A DNA stretch of 64,000 nt from Micromonospora echinaurantiaca (GCF_900090235.1 NZ_LT607750.1:7087501-7151500); one strand, 5' to 3'. Shown: positions 26,302 through 34,535, counted from the first letter of the stretch. The notes: generated from the sequence alone by a model not told the origin. Numbers and translations are program-made.

Positions 26302-27276
26302 ATGAAGCGCGCCACCCTCTGGCCGGATCATCTCCTCCCGGAGCATTCGGTCCCGCCGCCCTGGCCGGGCCGGGAGGTACGCCTCGACGGGGCGGTCACC
26401 TACGTCCGGGATACCCCGGCGACCGCGCCCGGCGCCGAGCCGGCGCTCTACGTGCACGGCCTCGGCGGCTCGTCGCAGAACTGGACCGACCTGGCCGGGT
26501 TGCTCGCCGACCGGCTCGACGGGCAGGCGATCGACCTGCCCGGGTTCGGCCGCAGCGAGCCGGGCCGGCGGTACACCGTGCCGGCCTTCGCCGAGCGGGT
26601 GATCCGCTGGATCGAGCACTCGGACCGGGGGCCGGTGCACCTGTTCGGCAACTCGCTCGGCGGGGCGGTGTCGGTGCACGTGGCGGGCGCCCGGCCGGAC
26701 CTGGTCCGCACGCTGACCCTGGTCTCGCCGGCCCTGCCGTTCCTCGACTTCCGCCGTTCCCTGCAGGGTCGGATGCTGCCGCTGCTGGCGGTCCCCCGGG
26801 GCGAGCGGCTGGCCGCCTGGCGGCTGGCCCAGTTGGCGCCCGAGGTGATGGCCCAGCAGGTGATGGAGGCGTGCGTGGCCGACCTCAGCCGGATCTGCGA
26901 GCAGCGTCGCCGGGAGGCGCTGGAGGAGATCCGGGTCCGCTACCAGGCGGAGCACTACGCGGCCGCGTACGTGCGCACGTTCCGCGGGTTGGTCTACAGC
27001 TTCCTGCGGGCGTACCTGCCGGGCTCGGGGTCGCTGTGGCGGCTCGCCCGTTCGGTCCGCGCGCCCACCCTGGTGGTCGGCGGGCGGCAGGACCGGATGG
27101 TCGACGTGCGGGTGGCGCCGCAGACGGCCCGGGTGATCCCGGACAGCCGGCTGCTGCTGCTGGACGGGGTCGGGCACGTGGCGCAACTGGAGGTGCCGCG
27201 CCTGGTGGCCCGCGCCGTGGTCGGACTGCTCGCCGAAACGGAGGACACCGCCCGGCGGCCCGACATGGCAGGCTGA
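26302..27276 (+). CDS. alpha/beta-fold hydrolase (LipV-like)
   Basis: 324 residues. Oxyanion-hole HGLGGSSQNW (about 52), nucleophile elbow GNSLGG with Ser118, acid Asp264 in GGRQDRMVD and His292 in GVGHVAQLE form a complete catalytic triad. No signal peptide. Context resembles the Rv3203 (LipV) neighbourhood in M. tuberculosis. The start has TGGAG just upstream; the DUF3152 gene begins 5 bases after its stop, indicating one operon. Substrate unknown; esterase or lipase activity is the default family expectation. Confidence 0.88.
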   Translation: MKRATLWPDHLLPEHSVPPPWPGREVRLDGAVTYVRDTPATAPGAEPALYVHGLGGSSQNWTDLAGLLADRLDGQAIDLPGFGRSEPGRRYTVPAFAERVIRWIEHSDRGPVHLFGNSLGGAVSVHVAGARPDLVRTLTLVSPALPFLDFRRSLQGRMLPLLAVPRGERLAAWRLAQLAPEVMAQQVMEACVADLSRICEQRRREALEEIRVRYQAEHYAAAYVRTFRGLVYSFLRAYLPGSGSLWRLARSVRAPTLVVGGRQDRMVDVRVAPQTARVIPDSRLLLLDGVGHVAQLEVPRLVARAVVGLLAETEDTARRPDMAG

Positions 27277-27281
27277 CCAGG

Positions 27282-28193
27282 ATGTGCCCCTCCCGCCGGT
27301 CCGCCGCCGGTCACCAGCAGCGCGCCGCGCGGGCCGACGGTCGCCGCGACCACCGCCGCTCCCCGGGGCGGGCGGCCCGCCGATTCCGGCGGGTGCTGGA
27401 GGCGATGGTCTTCGTCGTCGCGGTGGTGACGGCGGTGGCGGTGGTGACCGACCGGCGCGGCGCCGACGCGGACGCCGAGGTGGGCGCCGTGCCGGAGGTG
27501 GTCGCCGCGCCCACGCCGGCGGTGACGCTGGCACCCAGCGTGCCGGTGACGCCGAGCCCCACCGCCAGCACGCCCCCGCCGCCCGTGCTGCGGCTGCCGG
27601 GGCCGGTGCCCTCGGCCGGGCGGGGCAGCTTCGGATACGACGACCGGGTCGGCCCGGTGCTCGGCGAGGCGGGTGTGCTGCGGCGCTACCGGGTCGCCGT
27701 GGAGGTCGGCTCCGGCGAGGACGCGGGGGAGTTCGGGGCGGCCGTCGAGACGGCGCTCGCCGGGCCGGGGAGCTGGGTGGACAGCGGCCGGTTGCGGTTG
27801 CAGCAGGTCCGCGCGCGCTCGCCGTACGACTTCACGGTCTACCTGGTCACCGCTGCGACGGCACGCCGGATGTGCGCGGCGGGCGGGGTGGACATCCGGA
27901 TCGGCGGGCGGCCCTACACGTCCTGCCGCGCGCCGGGCAAGGTGATCATCAACCTGGACCGCTGGCGGCTGTCGGTGCCGCACTTCGTGCGGGCCGGTGT
28001 GCCGCTGTCGGTCTACCGCACCTATGTGGTGAACCACGAGGTCGGCCACCAGCTCGGGCACCGGCACGAGCGCTGCCCGGGTCGGGGGCGACCGGCGCCG
28101 GTGATGATGCAGCAGACGCTCTTCTTGAACGGCTGCGTGGCGAACCCCTGGCCGTACCGGGACGGCCGCCGCTACGCGGGCCCGCCCCTGTAA
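27282..28193 (+). CDS. DUF3152 protein, metzincin-like zinc metallopeptidase (copy 1)
   Basis: 303 residues. An Arg-rich cytoplasmic N-terminus, one membrane segment (about 44-60) and a Pro/Thr-rich spacer lead to an extracytoplasmic domain from about residue 110. That domain holds the full metzincin-type motif HEVGHQLGHRH (His252, Glu253, His256, Gly259, His262), followed after about 12 residues by VMMQQT, a likely Met-turn. Conserved Cys in CRAPGKVIINL, CPG and GCVANPWPY suggest disulphides. ATG 27282 follows the hydrolase gene directly. Relative of Rv3207c. Peptidase activity is inferred from the motif. Confidence 0.85.
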   Translation: MCPSRRSAAGHQQRAARADGRRDHRRSPGRAARRFRRVLEAMVFVVAVVTAVAVVTDRRGADADAEVGAVPEVVAAPTPAVTLAPSVPVTPSPTASTPPPPVLRLPGPVPSAGRGSFGYDDRVGPVLGEAGVLRRYRVAVEVGSGEDAGEFGAAVETALAGPGSWVDSGRLRLQQVRARSPYDFTVYLVTAATARRMCAAGGVDIRIGGRPYTSCRAPGKVIINLDRWRLSVPHFVRAGVPLSVYRTYVVNHEVGHQLGHRHERCPGRGRPAPVMMQQTLFLNGCVANPWPYRDGRRYAGPPL

Positions 28194-28325
28194 CCATTCC
28201 GGCACCTGCGTCAAAGGGGGGGCTAACCGGAAAGGGAATCTGAAAGGACGCGACGGAGCGAATACAATTTGCCCTATTCGTGTTTAACGCGCGGAAATAC
28301 CCGGTTAACGTGCGACGCTGACCAC

Positions 28326-29135
28326 ATGACGTCGTCGTCCCCTTGCGACCCGCCTGATCCCGGCTCCGCCCGGCCGCGCCCGCGGCCCGGTCTGGTGCGG
28401 ATGCGTCGACGACGACGCCGTACCGTCCTGCTCGGCCTGGTGCTGCTCGTCGCGGTCGTCGGCGCGGTGGCACTGACCCCGGGCGGCGACCCCGCACCCC
28501 GGCCGCCGTCCGCCGGTCCGGGCCCGATGGCGTACGGGGCGGACCAACGCACCGAGCCGACCGGCTACCCGCGGGCCGGCGCGGGCAGCTTCACCGCCGC
28601 CGCGGGCGAGTCGCCGGTCGTCGGGGCGGACGGGCCGCTGCGCCGCTACCGGGTGGCGGTGGAGCGGGGCACCGGGCAGGACGTCCCCGCCTTCGCCGCC
28701 GCCGTCGACGAGGTGCTGGCCGACCCGCGCGGCTGGACCGCGGGTGGCGAACGGCGGGTGCAGCGGGTGGCCGACGCGGAGGTCGCCGACTTCACCATCT
28801 ACCTGGCCACCCCGCGCACCTCGGAACTCATGTGCGCCGAGGGCGGGCTGAGCACCGAGGGGTACACCTCGTGCCGGCTGCCGGGGAAGGTGATCATCAA
28901 CCTGGCCCGCTGGCTGGAGGCGGTGCCGGACTACGGTGCGCCGCTGGAGGTGTACCGCGCCTACGTGGTCAACCACGAGGTCGGGCACGAGTTCGGCGAG
29001 GGGCACGAGGCCTGCCCGGGGCCGGGCCGCCCGGCGCCGGTGATGCAACAGCAGACGTACGGCCTCCAGGGCTGCGTCGCGTACGCCTGGCCCTGGTTGG
29101 CGGGGCAGCGCTACGCCGGCGAGATCGTTCCCTGA
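28326..29135 (+). CDS. DUF3152 protein, metzincin-like zinc metallopeptidase (copy 2)
   Basis: 269 residues, a paralogue of the preceding gene. The N-terminus has an RRRRRR stretch followed by one membrane helix (about 42-57), then the same domain order: CRLPGKVIINLARW, HEVGHEFGEGH (His217, Glu218, His221, Gly224, His227), CPGPGRPAPVMQQQT and GCVAYAWPW. Both zinc ligands and the catalytic Glu are kept. Separated from copy 1 by 132 relatively AT-rich bases, so it may have its own promoter. ATG 28326 is preferred over an upstream in-frame ATG that would disrupt the signal-anchor pattern. Confidence 0.85.
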   Translation: MTSSSPCDPPDPGSARPRPRPGLVRMRRRRRRTVLLGLVLLVAVVGAVALTPGGDPAPRPPSAGPGPMAYGADQRTEPTGYPRAGAGSFTAAAGESPVVGADGPLRRYRVAVERGTGQDVPAFAAAVDEVLADPRGWTAGGERRVQRVADAEVADFTIYLATPRTSELMCAEGGLSTEGYTSCRLPGKVIINLARWLEAVPDYGAPLEVYRAYVVNHEVGHEFGEGHEACPGPGRPAPVMQQQTYGLQGCVAYAWPWLAGQRYAGEIVP

Positions 29136-29263
29136 CGATTCCCGGCACCGCCGCTTTATTCCCGCTCCCGAATGGCGGGCGACGTGTCCCTCCTCATGGC
29201 CGACCGGCCCGCCGGCGAGCGACAATGGCGCGGTTCGCCACCGCCGATCCCGGGGAGTCCACC

Positions 29264-30445
29264 GTGTCGTTGCCCCCGCTCGTCGAGCCCGCCGCCGAGC
29301 TGACCGTTGACGAGATCCGCCGCTACTCGCGCCACCTGATCATCCCGGACGTCGGGGTGGAGGGGCAGAAGCGGCTGAAGAACGCCCGGGTGCTCTGTGT
29401 CGGCGCCGGTGGCCTCGGCTCGCCCGCCCTGCTCTACCTTGCCGCGGCCGGCGTCGGCACGCTGGGCATCATCGACTTCGACACCGTCGACGAGTCCAAC
29501 CTCCAGCGGCAGGTCATCCACGGCGTCTCCGACGTCGGCCGGTCCAAGGCCGAGTCCGCCGCGGCGAGCATTCGCGAGATCAACCCGCTGGTCACCGTCG
29601 AGATCCACAACACCGCGCTGGACCGGGACAACGTCCGCGAGATCTTCGCCCAGTACGACCTGATCGTCGACGGCACCGACAACTTCGCCACCCGCTACAT
29701 GGTCAACGACGCGGCGGTGCTGCTCGGCAAGCCGTACGTCTGGGGGTCGATCTACCGCTTCGACGGCCAGGCGTCGGTCTTCTGGGCCGAGCACGGCCCC
29801 TGCTACCGCTGCCTCTACCCGGAGCCCCCGCCGCCCGGCATGGTGCCGTCCTGCGCCGAGGGCGGCGTGCTCGGCGTGCTCTGCGCGTCGATCGGCTCGA
29901 TCCAGGTCAACGAGGCGATCAAGCTGCTCGCCGGGATCGGCGAGCCGCTGGTCGGCCGGCTGATGGTCTACGACGCGCTGGAGATGTCGTACCGCAAGAT
30001 CAAGGTGCGCAAGGACCCGAACTGCGTGCTCTGCGGCGAGAACCCCACGGTCACCGACCTGCTGGAGGACTACGAGGACTTCTGCGGCGCGGTGTCGGTG
30101 GAGGCCCAGGAGGCGACGGTCGACGCGACCATCACCGCGCTGGAGCTCAAGGAGTGGCAGGACGCCGGCAAGGACATCTTCCTGGTCGACGTGCGGGAGC
30201 CGGCCGAGTACGAGATCGTCCGGATCCCCGGCGCCACGCTGATCCCCAAGGGCGAGATCATCTCCGGCGAGGCGCTGGCCAGGCTGCCGCAGGACCGGCA
30301 GATCGTGCTGCACTGCAAGTCCGGGGTCCGTTCCGCCGAGGCGCTCGCCGCGCTGAAGGCGGCCGGCTTCCGGGACGCGGTCCACGTCCAGGGCGGGGTG
30401 CTCTCCTGGATCAAGCAGATCGATCCCGCACTGCCCGCGTACTGA
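29264..30445 (+). CDS. moeZ: MoeZ/MoeB-type adenylyltransferase-sulfurtransferase
   Basis: Activates ubiquitin-like sulfur carriers (MoaD, CysO, ThiS types) by C-terminal adenylation and then thiocarboxylates them; cytosolic. 393 residues: ThiF/E1-like domain with RRYSRHLIIPDVG, CVGAGGLGSPALL (about 46), DFDTVDESNLQRQ, zinc pairs CYRC and CVLC; C-terminal rhodanese domain from about 285 with active-site loop CKSGVRS (Cys351). Start chosen at GTG 29264 because GGGGAG lies 6 bases upstream and the encoded N-terminus (SLPPLVEP) is the usual one; ATG 29225 is an alternative. Matches Rv3206c in context. Confidence 0.93.
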   Translation: MSLPPLVEPAAELTVDEIRRYSRHLIIPDVGVEGQKRLKNARVLCVGAGGLGSPALLYLAAAGVGTLGIIDFDTVDESNLQRQVIHGVSDVGRSKAESAAASIREINPLVTVEIHNTALDRDNVREIFAQYDLIVDGTDNFATRYMVNDAAVLLGKPYVWGSIYRFDGQASVFWAEHGPCYRCLYPEPPPPGMVPSCAEGGVLGVLCASIGSIQVNEAIKLLAGIGEPLVGRLMVYDALEMSYRKIKVRKDPNCVLCGENPTVTDLLEDYEDFCGAVSVEAQEATVDATITALELKEWQDAGKDIFLVDVREPAEYEIVRIPGATLIPKGEIISGEALARLPQDRQIVLHCKSGVRSAEALAALKAAGFRDAVHVQGGVLSWIKQIDPALPAY

Positions 30446-30450
30446 CCGGA

Positions 30451-30494
30451 CGGCCGGGGTCGGCGGCGGCGACGCGCCGCGCCGACCTCGGCCG
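30451..30494 (+). terminator. hairpin terminator after moeZ
   Basis: 15-base arms (30451-30465 and 30480-30494), one G-U type mismatch, 14-base loop that can itself partly pair. It follows the moeZ stop by 5 bases. Confidence 0.7.
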
Positions 30495-30529
30495 ATTCCC
30501 CGAGGCGGAATCGCCTTTGCGCAGGTAGC

Positions 30530-31381
30530 GTGTCCGCCGTGGTGGATCTCGACGCCGCTGTCGGCTTCGTCGTGGCGCACGGCGACGCGGTGGACCGTGC
30601 CCGGCTGTCCCGGCTGCGCACCGGCGCGGCGGTGCCGGCCGACCTGCTCGACGCGGCCGAGGCCGGGCAGACTCCCGACGGCGGCTGGTCCGCCACCCTC
30701 GACAGCCCGGTCGGCTCCGTCGACGCCACCTGCTACCGGTTGTCCGAGCTGGACGACCTCGGCGCGCTCGGCCGCCCGGCGGCGCGGCGCGCGCTGGACT
30801 GGCTCGCCGCCCGGCAACTGCCCGACGGCGGCTGGGACGAGGACCCGTCGCTGGCCGAGGTCGCGCCGGAGTGGGCCCGGCCGGGCGACCCGGAGGCCCG
30901 CTTCTACCTCACCGCCAACGCCGGATTCTGGCTGACCGTGGCCGGGCTGGACGCCCGGGCGGCCGGTCCGCTCGATCACCGGGTCGGCGGCGCGTACGCC
31001 GGTGTGGTGCAGGCGGCGGCGCACGCCGTGGCCGGCCAGCTCGCCCCGGACGGCAGCTGGCCGTCCTTCCTGCCGGCCGGTTGGCTGAGCGCGGTCGTGC
31101 TGCACCGGCAGGGGATGTACGACGAGTCCGCCCGGATCCAGGCGGTGCTGGCCGAGCGGGTTCCGCGGCTCTCCCCGGCCGACGCGGCGTGGCTGGCAGC
31201 GACGCTGCGCCGGGTCGAGGTGGGCGAGGAGCAGTGGCTGCTGGTGTCGGCGCGCCGCCGGCTGGCCGAGACGCAGCGCAGCGACGGCGGCTGGGACAGC
31301 GACGACGGTCACCAGTTCGACGTGCACACCACGCTGCGGGCGATCCGGGCCTGCCGGCCGGCGGTCACTTCAGCTGGCTGA
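30530..31381 (+). CDS. prenyltransferase/squalene-oxidase-repeat protein
   Basis: 283 residues built from alpha-helical repeats with four QW-like motifs, TPDGGW, LPDGGWDED, APDGSWPSF and RSDGGWDSD, spaced along the chain as in squalene-hopene and terpene cyclase-like alpha-alpha barrels. It is less than half the length of a cyclase, and no DXDD or DCTAE motif is seen, so it is probably not a full cyclase. GTG 30530 is the first plausible start. Its 3' end overlaps the convergent SUKH-type gene by 17 bases. Function unknown. Confidence 0.72.
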   Translation: MSAVVDLDAAVGFVVAHGDAVDRARLSRLRTGAAVPADLLDAAEAGQTPDGGWSATLDSPVGSVDATCYRLSELDDLGALGRPAARRALDWLAARQLPDGGWDEDPSLAEVAPEWARPGDPEARFYLTANAGFWLTVAGLDARAAGPLDHRVGGAYAGVVQAAAHAVAGQLAPDGSWPSFLPAGWLSAVVLHRQGMYDESARIQAVLAERVPRLSPADAAWLAATLRRVEVGEEQWLLVSARRRLAETQRSDGGWDSDDGHQFDVHTTLRAIRACRPAVTSAG

Positions 31382-31880
31382 TCACCAGCGGCCACCACGC
31401 GTCCGGACCGAACGCGGCCGGGTCGATGCTCTCCAGCGTGGTGCGCAGCGCCTCGGCCCGCTCGGCCCGGCCGGCCTTGCCCTCGTCCGCCTCGACGAAG
31501 AGCGCGAACTGGTAGAGGAACTCGACGAAGGTGCGGAAGTCGCTGTTGACCGCCTGCACGTCCTGGGCCGCCAGGTCGAACTGGAGGATCTCGCCGGTCT
31601 TCGGGTCGAGCACGTAGAGCAGGTCGGTGTTGTCGGCGACCGCGCCGACCACGATGAGTCGGACGTCGAGCGAGCCGTCCTCGGTGGTCAGCTGGATGGT
31701 GTCGTACAGCTCGATGTCGCCTTCGAGGAAGGCGGTGAAGACCACCGCCACGTCGAGCGGGATCTCGTCGCCCTCGGGGAGCATGTCGGGGGTGAAACCC
31801 CCCTCCAGCCACGCCTCGCGCGGGTAGGGGATGAGCTCGTCCTCGTTCCACAACGCGGTGAACCGCGGATCAGCTGCCAT
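31365..31880 (-). CDS. SUKH-4-type immunity protein
   Basis: 171 residues. The ending pattern YVLDPKTGEILQFD, then NSDFRTFVEFLYQFALF is typical of SUKH-4 immunity proteins of polymorphic toxin systems, which bind and neutralise a cognate nuclease or other toxin in the cytosol. It is the last gene of the six-gene minus-strand toxin operon, 29 bases after another putative immunity gene. Family membership is inferred from recognition by eye. Confidence 0.72.
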   Translation of the reverse strand: MAADPRFTALWNEDELIPYPREAWLEGGFTPDMLPEGDEIPLDVAVVFTAFLEGDIELYDTIQLTTEDGSLDVRLIVVGAVADNTDLLYVLDPKTGEILQFDLAAQDVQAVNSDFRTFVEFLYQFALFVEADEGKAGRAERAEALRTTLESIDPAAFGPDAWWPLVISQLK

Positions 31881-31909
31881 GACGGTCCTTAAGCGGGGTC
31901 GACGGTGGG

Positions 31910-32527
31910 TCAGGAGGACAGGCCGGCGGCGATCAGCAGCCGCCGCCAGTTGTCGGCGTACTCGCCGGCGTGCCGGCCCTTGCGCAGCCGTTGTTCGGTG
32001 GCGGCCGGACCGAAGACGACGGAGGTCAGTTCCGGGTAGCGGGGGCCGAGCACGTGCTCGTCGAAGAACGTGGCGACATCGGGGGCGATGACGGTGAACT
32101 CGACGTCCTCGTCCGGGTGTTCGTACTGGTAGACGTACGCGCTGGACTCCATGTAGTACACGTCCAGGTCTTCCCGGTCGAGGTAGATCGGGTCACCGCC
32201 GCGGATCTCGGCGCGCAGGCCGGGGGGGACGCTGTCCATCTCGTAGCCGACGATCAGCGGGCTGCCCATCGGGTCGTTCGGGTCGACCTCGTGCTCCGCC
32301 CAGGCCTGCGGGGTGAGGATCTCCTTCGGCGCGTGGAACCGGAAGTTGTCGCCCTCCAACCGCTGGAACAGGCTGTAGACCTCGGCGACGCCGGGCAGGT
32401 CGGCGATCGGCTCCAGCGGTGCCGGTCCCTCGATACGGACACCGAAGCCGTGCTCGGCCTCCACCCGGGTGAGCAGTTCCAGCTTCTCGGCGATCCGGGT
32501 GAGGACGGCGGGATCCGGCCGGGTCAT
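31910..32527 (-). CDS. SUKH-like putative immunity protein
   Basis: 205 residues, acidic. The segment LPGVAEVYSLFQRLEGDNFRF and the later DVYYMESSAYVYQYEH suggest a SUKH-superfamily fold, but this is less certain than for the neighbouring gene. Its ATG overlaps the toxin stop by four bases (ATGA), so it is translated in step with the toxin, the usual arrangement for an immunity gene. It is therefore the better candidate for the cognate inhibitor. Confidence 0.65.
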   Translation of the reverse strand: MTRPDPAVLTRIAEKLELLTRVEAEHGFGVRIEGPAPLEPIADLPGVAEVYSLFQRLEGDNFRFHAPKEILTPQAWAEHEVDPNDPMGSPLIVGYEMDSVPPGLRAEIRGGDPIYLDREDLDVYYMESSAYVYQYEHPDEDVEFTVIAPDVATFFDEHVLGPRYPELTSVVFGPAATEQRLRKGRHAGEYADNWRRLLIAAGLSS

Positions 32528-33153
32528 GGCAGGACCTTCACGATGACCGGGGTGCCCTCGGGGACGTCGCGCAACGCCACGGAGATGTCGCTGCCGATCT
32601 GGCGGTTGGTCCAGGCGTCCATCAGCCTGAGATTAGCGTATTCGTCCTTTCCGTCGAGTTGCAGCTCGTGCACGTGGTCCGGGTCGAGTCCCTGGCCCCG
32701 GGCGGTGATCGGCCCCCGGCCCTCGTAGAGGCGGTCGACGAGGTCCTTGTTGGCCAGGTACTGGTTGGTCTCCGGGGTGCCGTGCTGCTGGGTCAGCCGC
32801 TTGTTCCTGGTCAGCCGGCGGGTCACCCGGTCCCGGAAGACGTTGGTGCGGGTCCTGGTGCCCGGCTTGGTCCCTCGGCCGCCCCGGTGGTAGACGCTGT
32901 TGGCCGTCCGATCCGACTTCGCCTTGCTCAGCCGGCCCTCCTGGCCGAGCCGGACCAGGTCCTTGGCCTTGCGGTCGAAGTCCCGCTTGTCGAAGTCCGG
33001 CCGGTTGCGCAGCACCAGCACCGCCGGGCCCTTCGGCTTGGTGCCGGCCGACTTGGCGGTCCGGAACACGTCGGCGTTCTCCAGGTACGCCGAGACGATC
33101 TTGGCGCCCCTGGCCTGCGTCTGCCGGGGCGGCGCGGTCCGCTTCCTAGCCAT
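32524..33153 (-). CDS. HNH-like nuclease toxin of a polymorphic toxin cassette
   Basis: 209 residues, basic in its first two thirds. The C-terminal segment from Asp157 reads DPDHVHELQLDG, then NLRLMD and TNRQIGSDI; this D-H-x-x-E-L-Q-x-G-G/D...N-L...N...G...I pattern is seen in HNH-type toxin domains at the C-termini of polymorphic toxins, with His160, Glu163 and Asn174/183 the likely catalytic set. It has no secretion or carrier domain of its own: its ATG lies inside the stop codon region of the preceding trafficking gene (ATGGCTAG, 8-base overlap), so the usual single polypeptide is split in two. The next gene overlaps its stop by ATGA. Confidence 0.72.
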   Translation of the reverse strand: MARKRTAPPRQTQARGAKIVSAYLENADVFRTAKSAGTKPKGPAVLVLRNRPDFDKRDFDRKAKDLVRLGQEGRLSKAKSDRTANSVYHRGGRGTKPGTRTRTNVFRDRVTRRLTRNKRLTQQHGTPETNQYLANKDLVDRLYEGRGPITARGQGLDPDHVHELQLDGKDEYANLRLMDAWTNRQIGSDISVALRDVPEGTPVIVKVLP

Positions 33154-33640
33154 TGAGCACCATGTCCACCGCCATGCCGATCAGCTGATCGATGATCATG
33201 CCGGTGATCATCTTGAAGATCGGGATCTCCAGCAGGGACGCGCCGAAGGTGACCGCCGCCGTGGCGATGGCCTGCGCGATCTGGATGGCCAGCAGCGCCA
33301 GTTGGACGATCACCTGGATCTTCAGGGCCAGCACCACGCCCGCCGCGACCATCAGCCCGATGCCGATGACGTTCGCCGGGTTGGCCACGTCGGCGATGTT
33401 GCGCGCGGCCGACTCGGCGTCGTTCCACTCGCTGGCGAAGGCGGTGAAGCTCTCGCCCCGGTTGTTGTCGAGCACCGTCCGCGCCGCCGACTCCAGTTGG
33501 GCGACCGAGCCGGAGATCTGCCCGGCCATCCCGGTCCACTCGCCGGCCAGCTGGAACAGCGCCGTCTCGTCGGACTGCGGCCACTCGTAGCCGAGCATGG
33601 ACAGCAGGGAGGCGAGTTCGCCCGGCAGGGTCAGACCCAC
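33146..33640 (-). CDS. CpnT-like WXG100-type N-terminal trafficking module with membrane segment
   Basis: 164 residues. The first ~85 resemble the N-terminal helical domain of CpnT-like and other WXG100-type toxins (LPGELASLLSMLGYEWPQSD, then LAGEWTGMAGQISG). Residues ~89-160 are strongly hydrophobic and could span a membrane two or three times. GTG 33640 has AAGGAG 6 bases before. In typical toxins this module is followed by linker and toxin in one chain; here it ends at VLNG and a separate toxin gene starts across its stop codon. Secretion by a type VII (ESX-like) system is inferred. Confidence 0.7.
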   Translation of the reverse strand: MGLTLPGELASLLSMLGYEWPQSDETALFQLAGEWTGMAGQISGSVAQLESAARTVLDNNRGESFTAFASEWNDAESAARNIADVANPANVIGIGLMVAAGVVLALKIQVIVQLALLAIQIAQAIATAAVTFGASLLEIPIFKMITGMIIDQLIGMAVDMVLNG

Positions 33641-33686
33641 CGTGACTCCTTTCGTGCGTCGCTCGTCCGCCCGGCGGGCCGAGCGT

Positions 33687-34013
33687 TCATCCGCCCAGCG
33701 CGCCGAGCATCGAGCGGAAGGACGCCGTGACGTCCTCCTCCACGGCCCGGTAGCCGTCGGCCATCTGGTGCAGCCCGTCGGCGTAGCTGGTCAGCTCCTC
33801 GATGTTGGTGCTGAGGCACTCGGTCAACGCGTCCACACAGGCCTGATGGGCGATGCCCAGCAGCGAGCCGATGTCGTCGCCGCCGAACGCGGCGGCGTAC
33901 CCGGCGACCGCGGCCTGGAAGCTCTCGAAGGTCTGCCGGACCGACTCCCGGGCCTGCTCCAGTTCCGCCGCGCCCCGGCGCAGCGCGTCGATGTCGACGT
34001 CCAGGTTCTCCAC
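33687..34013 (-). CDS. EspC/WXG100-like secreted helical protein
   Basis: 108 residues, helical hairpin pattern. It lacks a WXG tripeptide but has the length, acidic helices and central GGDDIGSLLG turn of EspC-type (T7SS_ESX_EspC-like) proteins. GTG start two bases after the YbaB stop. It probably pairs with the next protein for export. Confidence 0.68.
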   Translation of the reverse strand: MENLDVDIDALRRGAAELEQARESVRQTFESFQAAVAGYAAAFGGDDIGSLLGIAHQACVDALTECLSTNIEELTSYADGLHQMADGYRAVEEDVTASFRSMLGALGG

Positions 34014-34015
34014 CG

Positions 34016-34417
34016 TCAGCTCCGCTGCTGCAGCTTGCGCATGGTCTCGCTGATCGCCTGGCTCATCTCGCGCATCTGCCGCAGGCTCTGGTCCTGCAGG
34101 CGCTCGACGGTGGCGCTGATCGCGGCGAGGTCGGGCATCGGCTCGGTGGCGGCCGTGCCGTCGTCCTGCCCGTCGAGCGCGGCGTTCACCGCCAGGCGCA
34201 GCTCGTCGGCGAGGTAGTCCGAGCCCTCGCGGAGCACCCGCGGGTCGATCTCGATGGCGCTGACCCGCCCGTCGGTGCCCAGGGTCACCCGGATCCGGCC
34301 GTCCGCCGCCTCGGCCACCGACTCGGTGCGCTCCGGCGGGGTGACGCCCCGGCCCACCTCGCGCAGCGCGGCCCGGGCCTGTGCCAGTTGCTCTTCCAGG
34401 GCGCTCTCGCCCAGCAT
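34016..34417 (-). CDS. YbaB/EbfC-family DNA-binding protein
   Basis: 133 residues: long helices flanking a small beta-sheet with the family core GRIRVTLGTDGRVSAIEIDP and RLAVNAALDG. Its start has GGGGAGG 5 bases upstream. YbaB-like genes head many actinobacterial WXG100 toxin operons, so this is likely the first gene of the cassette and may help regulate it. Confidence 0.78.
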   Translation of the reverse strand: MLGESALEEQLAQARAALREVGRGVTPPERTESVAEAADGRIRVTLGTDGRVSAIEIDPRVLREGSDYLADELRLAVNAALDGQDDGTAATEPMPDLAAISATVERLQDQSLRQMREMSQAISETMRKLQQRS

Positions 34418-34500
34418 GTCGCCTCCCCAGACAAGCCGTGCCGAACCGGCCCCAGACTATCGGCCGGCCGCAATCCCCGGCGACGCCCCGTCGCGGTCCA

Positions 34501-34531
34501 CCCGGGACGCCCCCGGCGGGCGCGCCCCGGG
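34501..34531 (-). terminator. possible terminator after proA
   Basis: Imperfect GC-rich inverted repeat (CCCGGG ends with two internal mismatches, very small loop) just after the proA stop and before the toxin operon on the minus strand. Weak. Confidence 0.4.
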
Positions 34532-34535
34532 CCGT

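Noticed and set aside
28269..28325. longer N-terminus for the second DUF3152 protein
   Set aside because: The extra residues come before the basic anchor and lack a Shine-Dalgarno; ATG 28326 gives normal topology.
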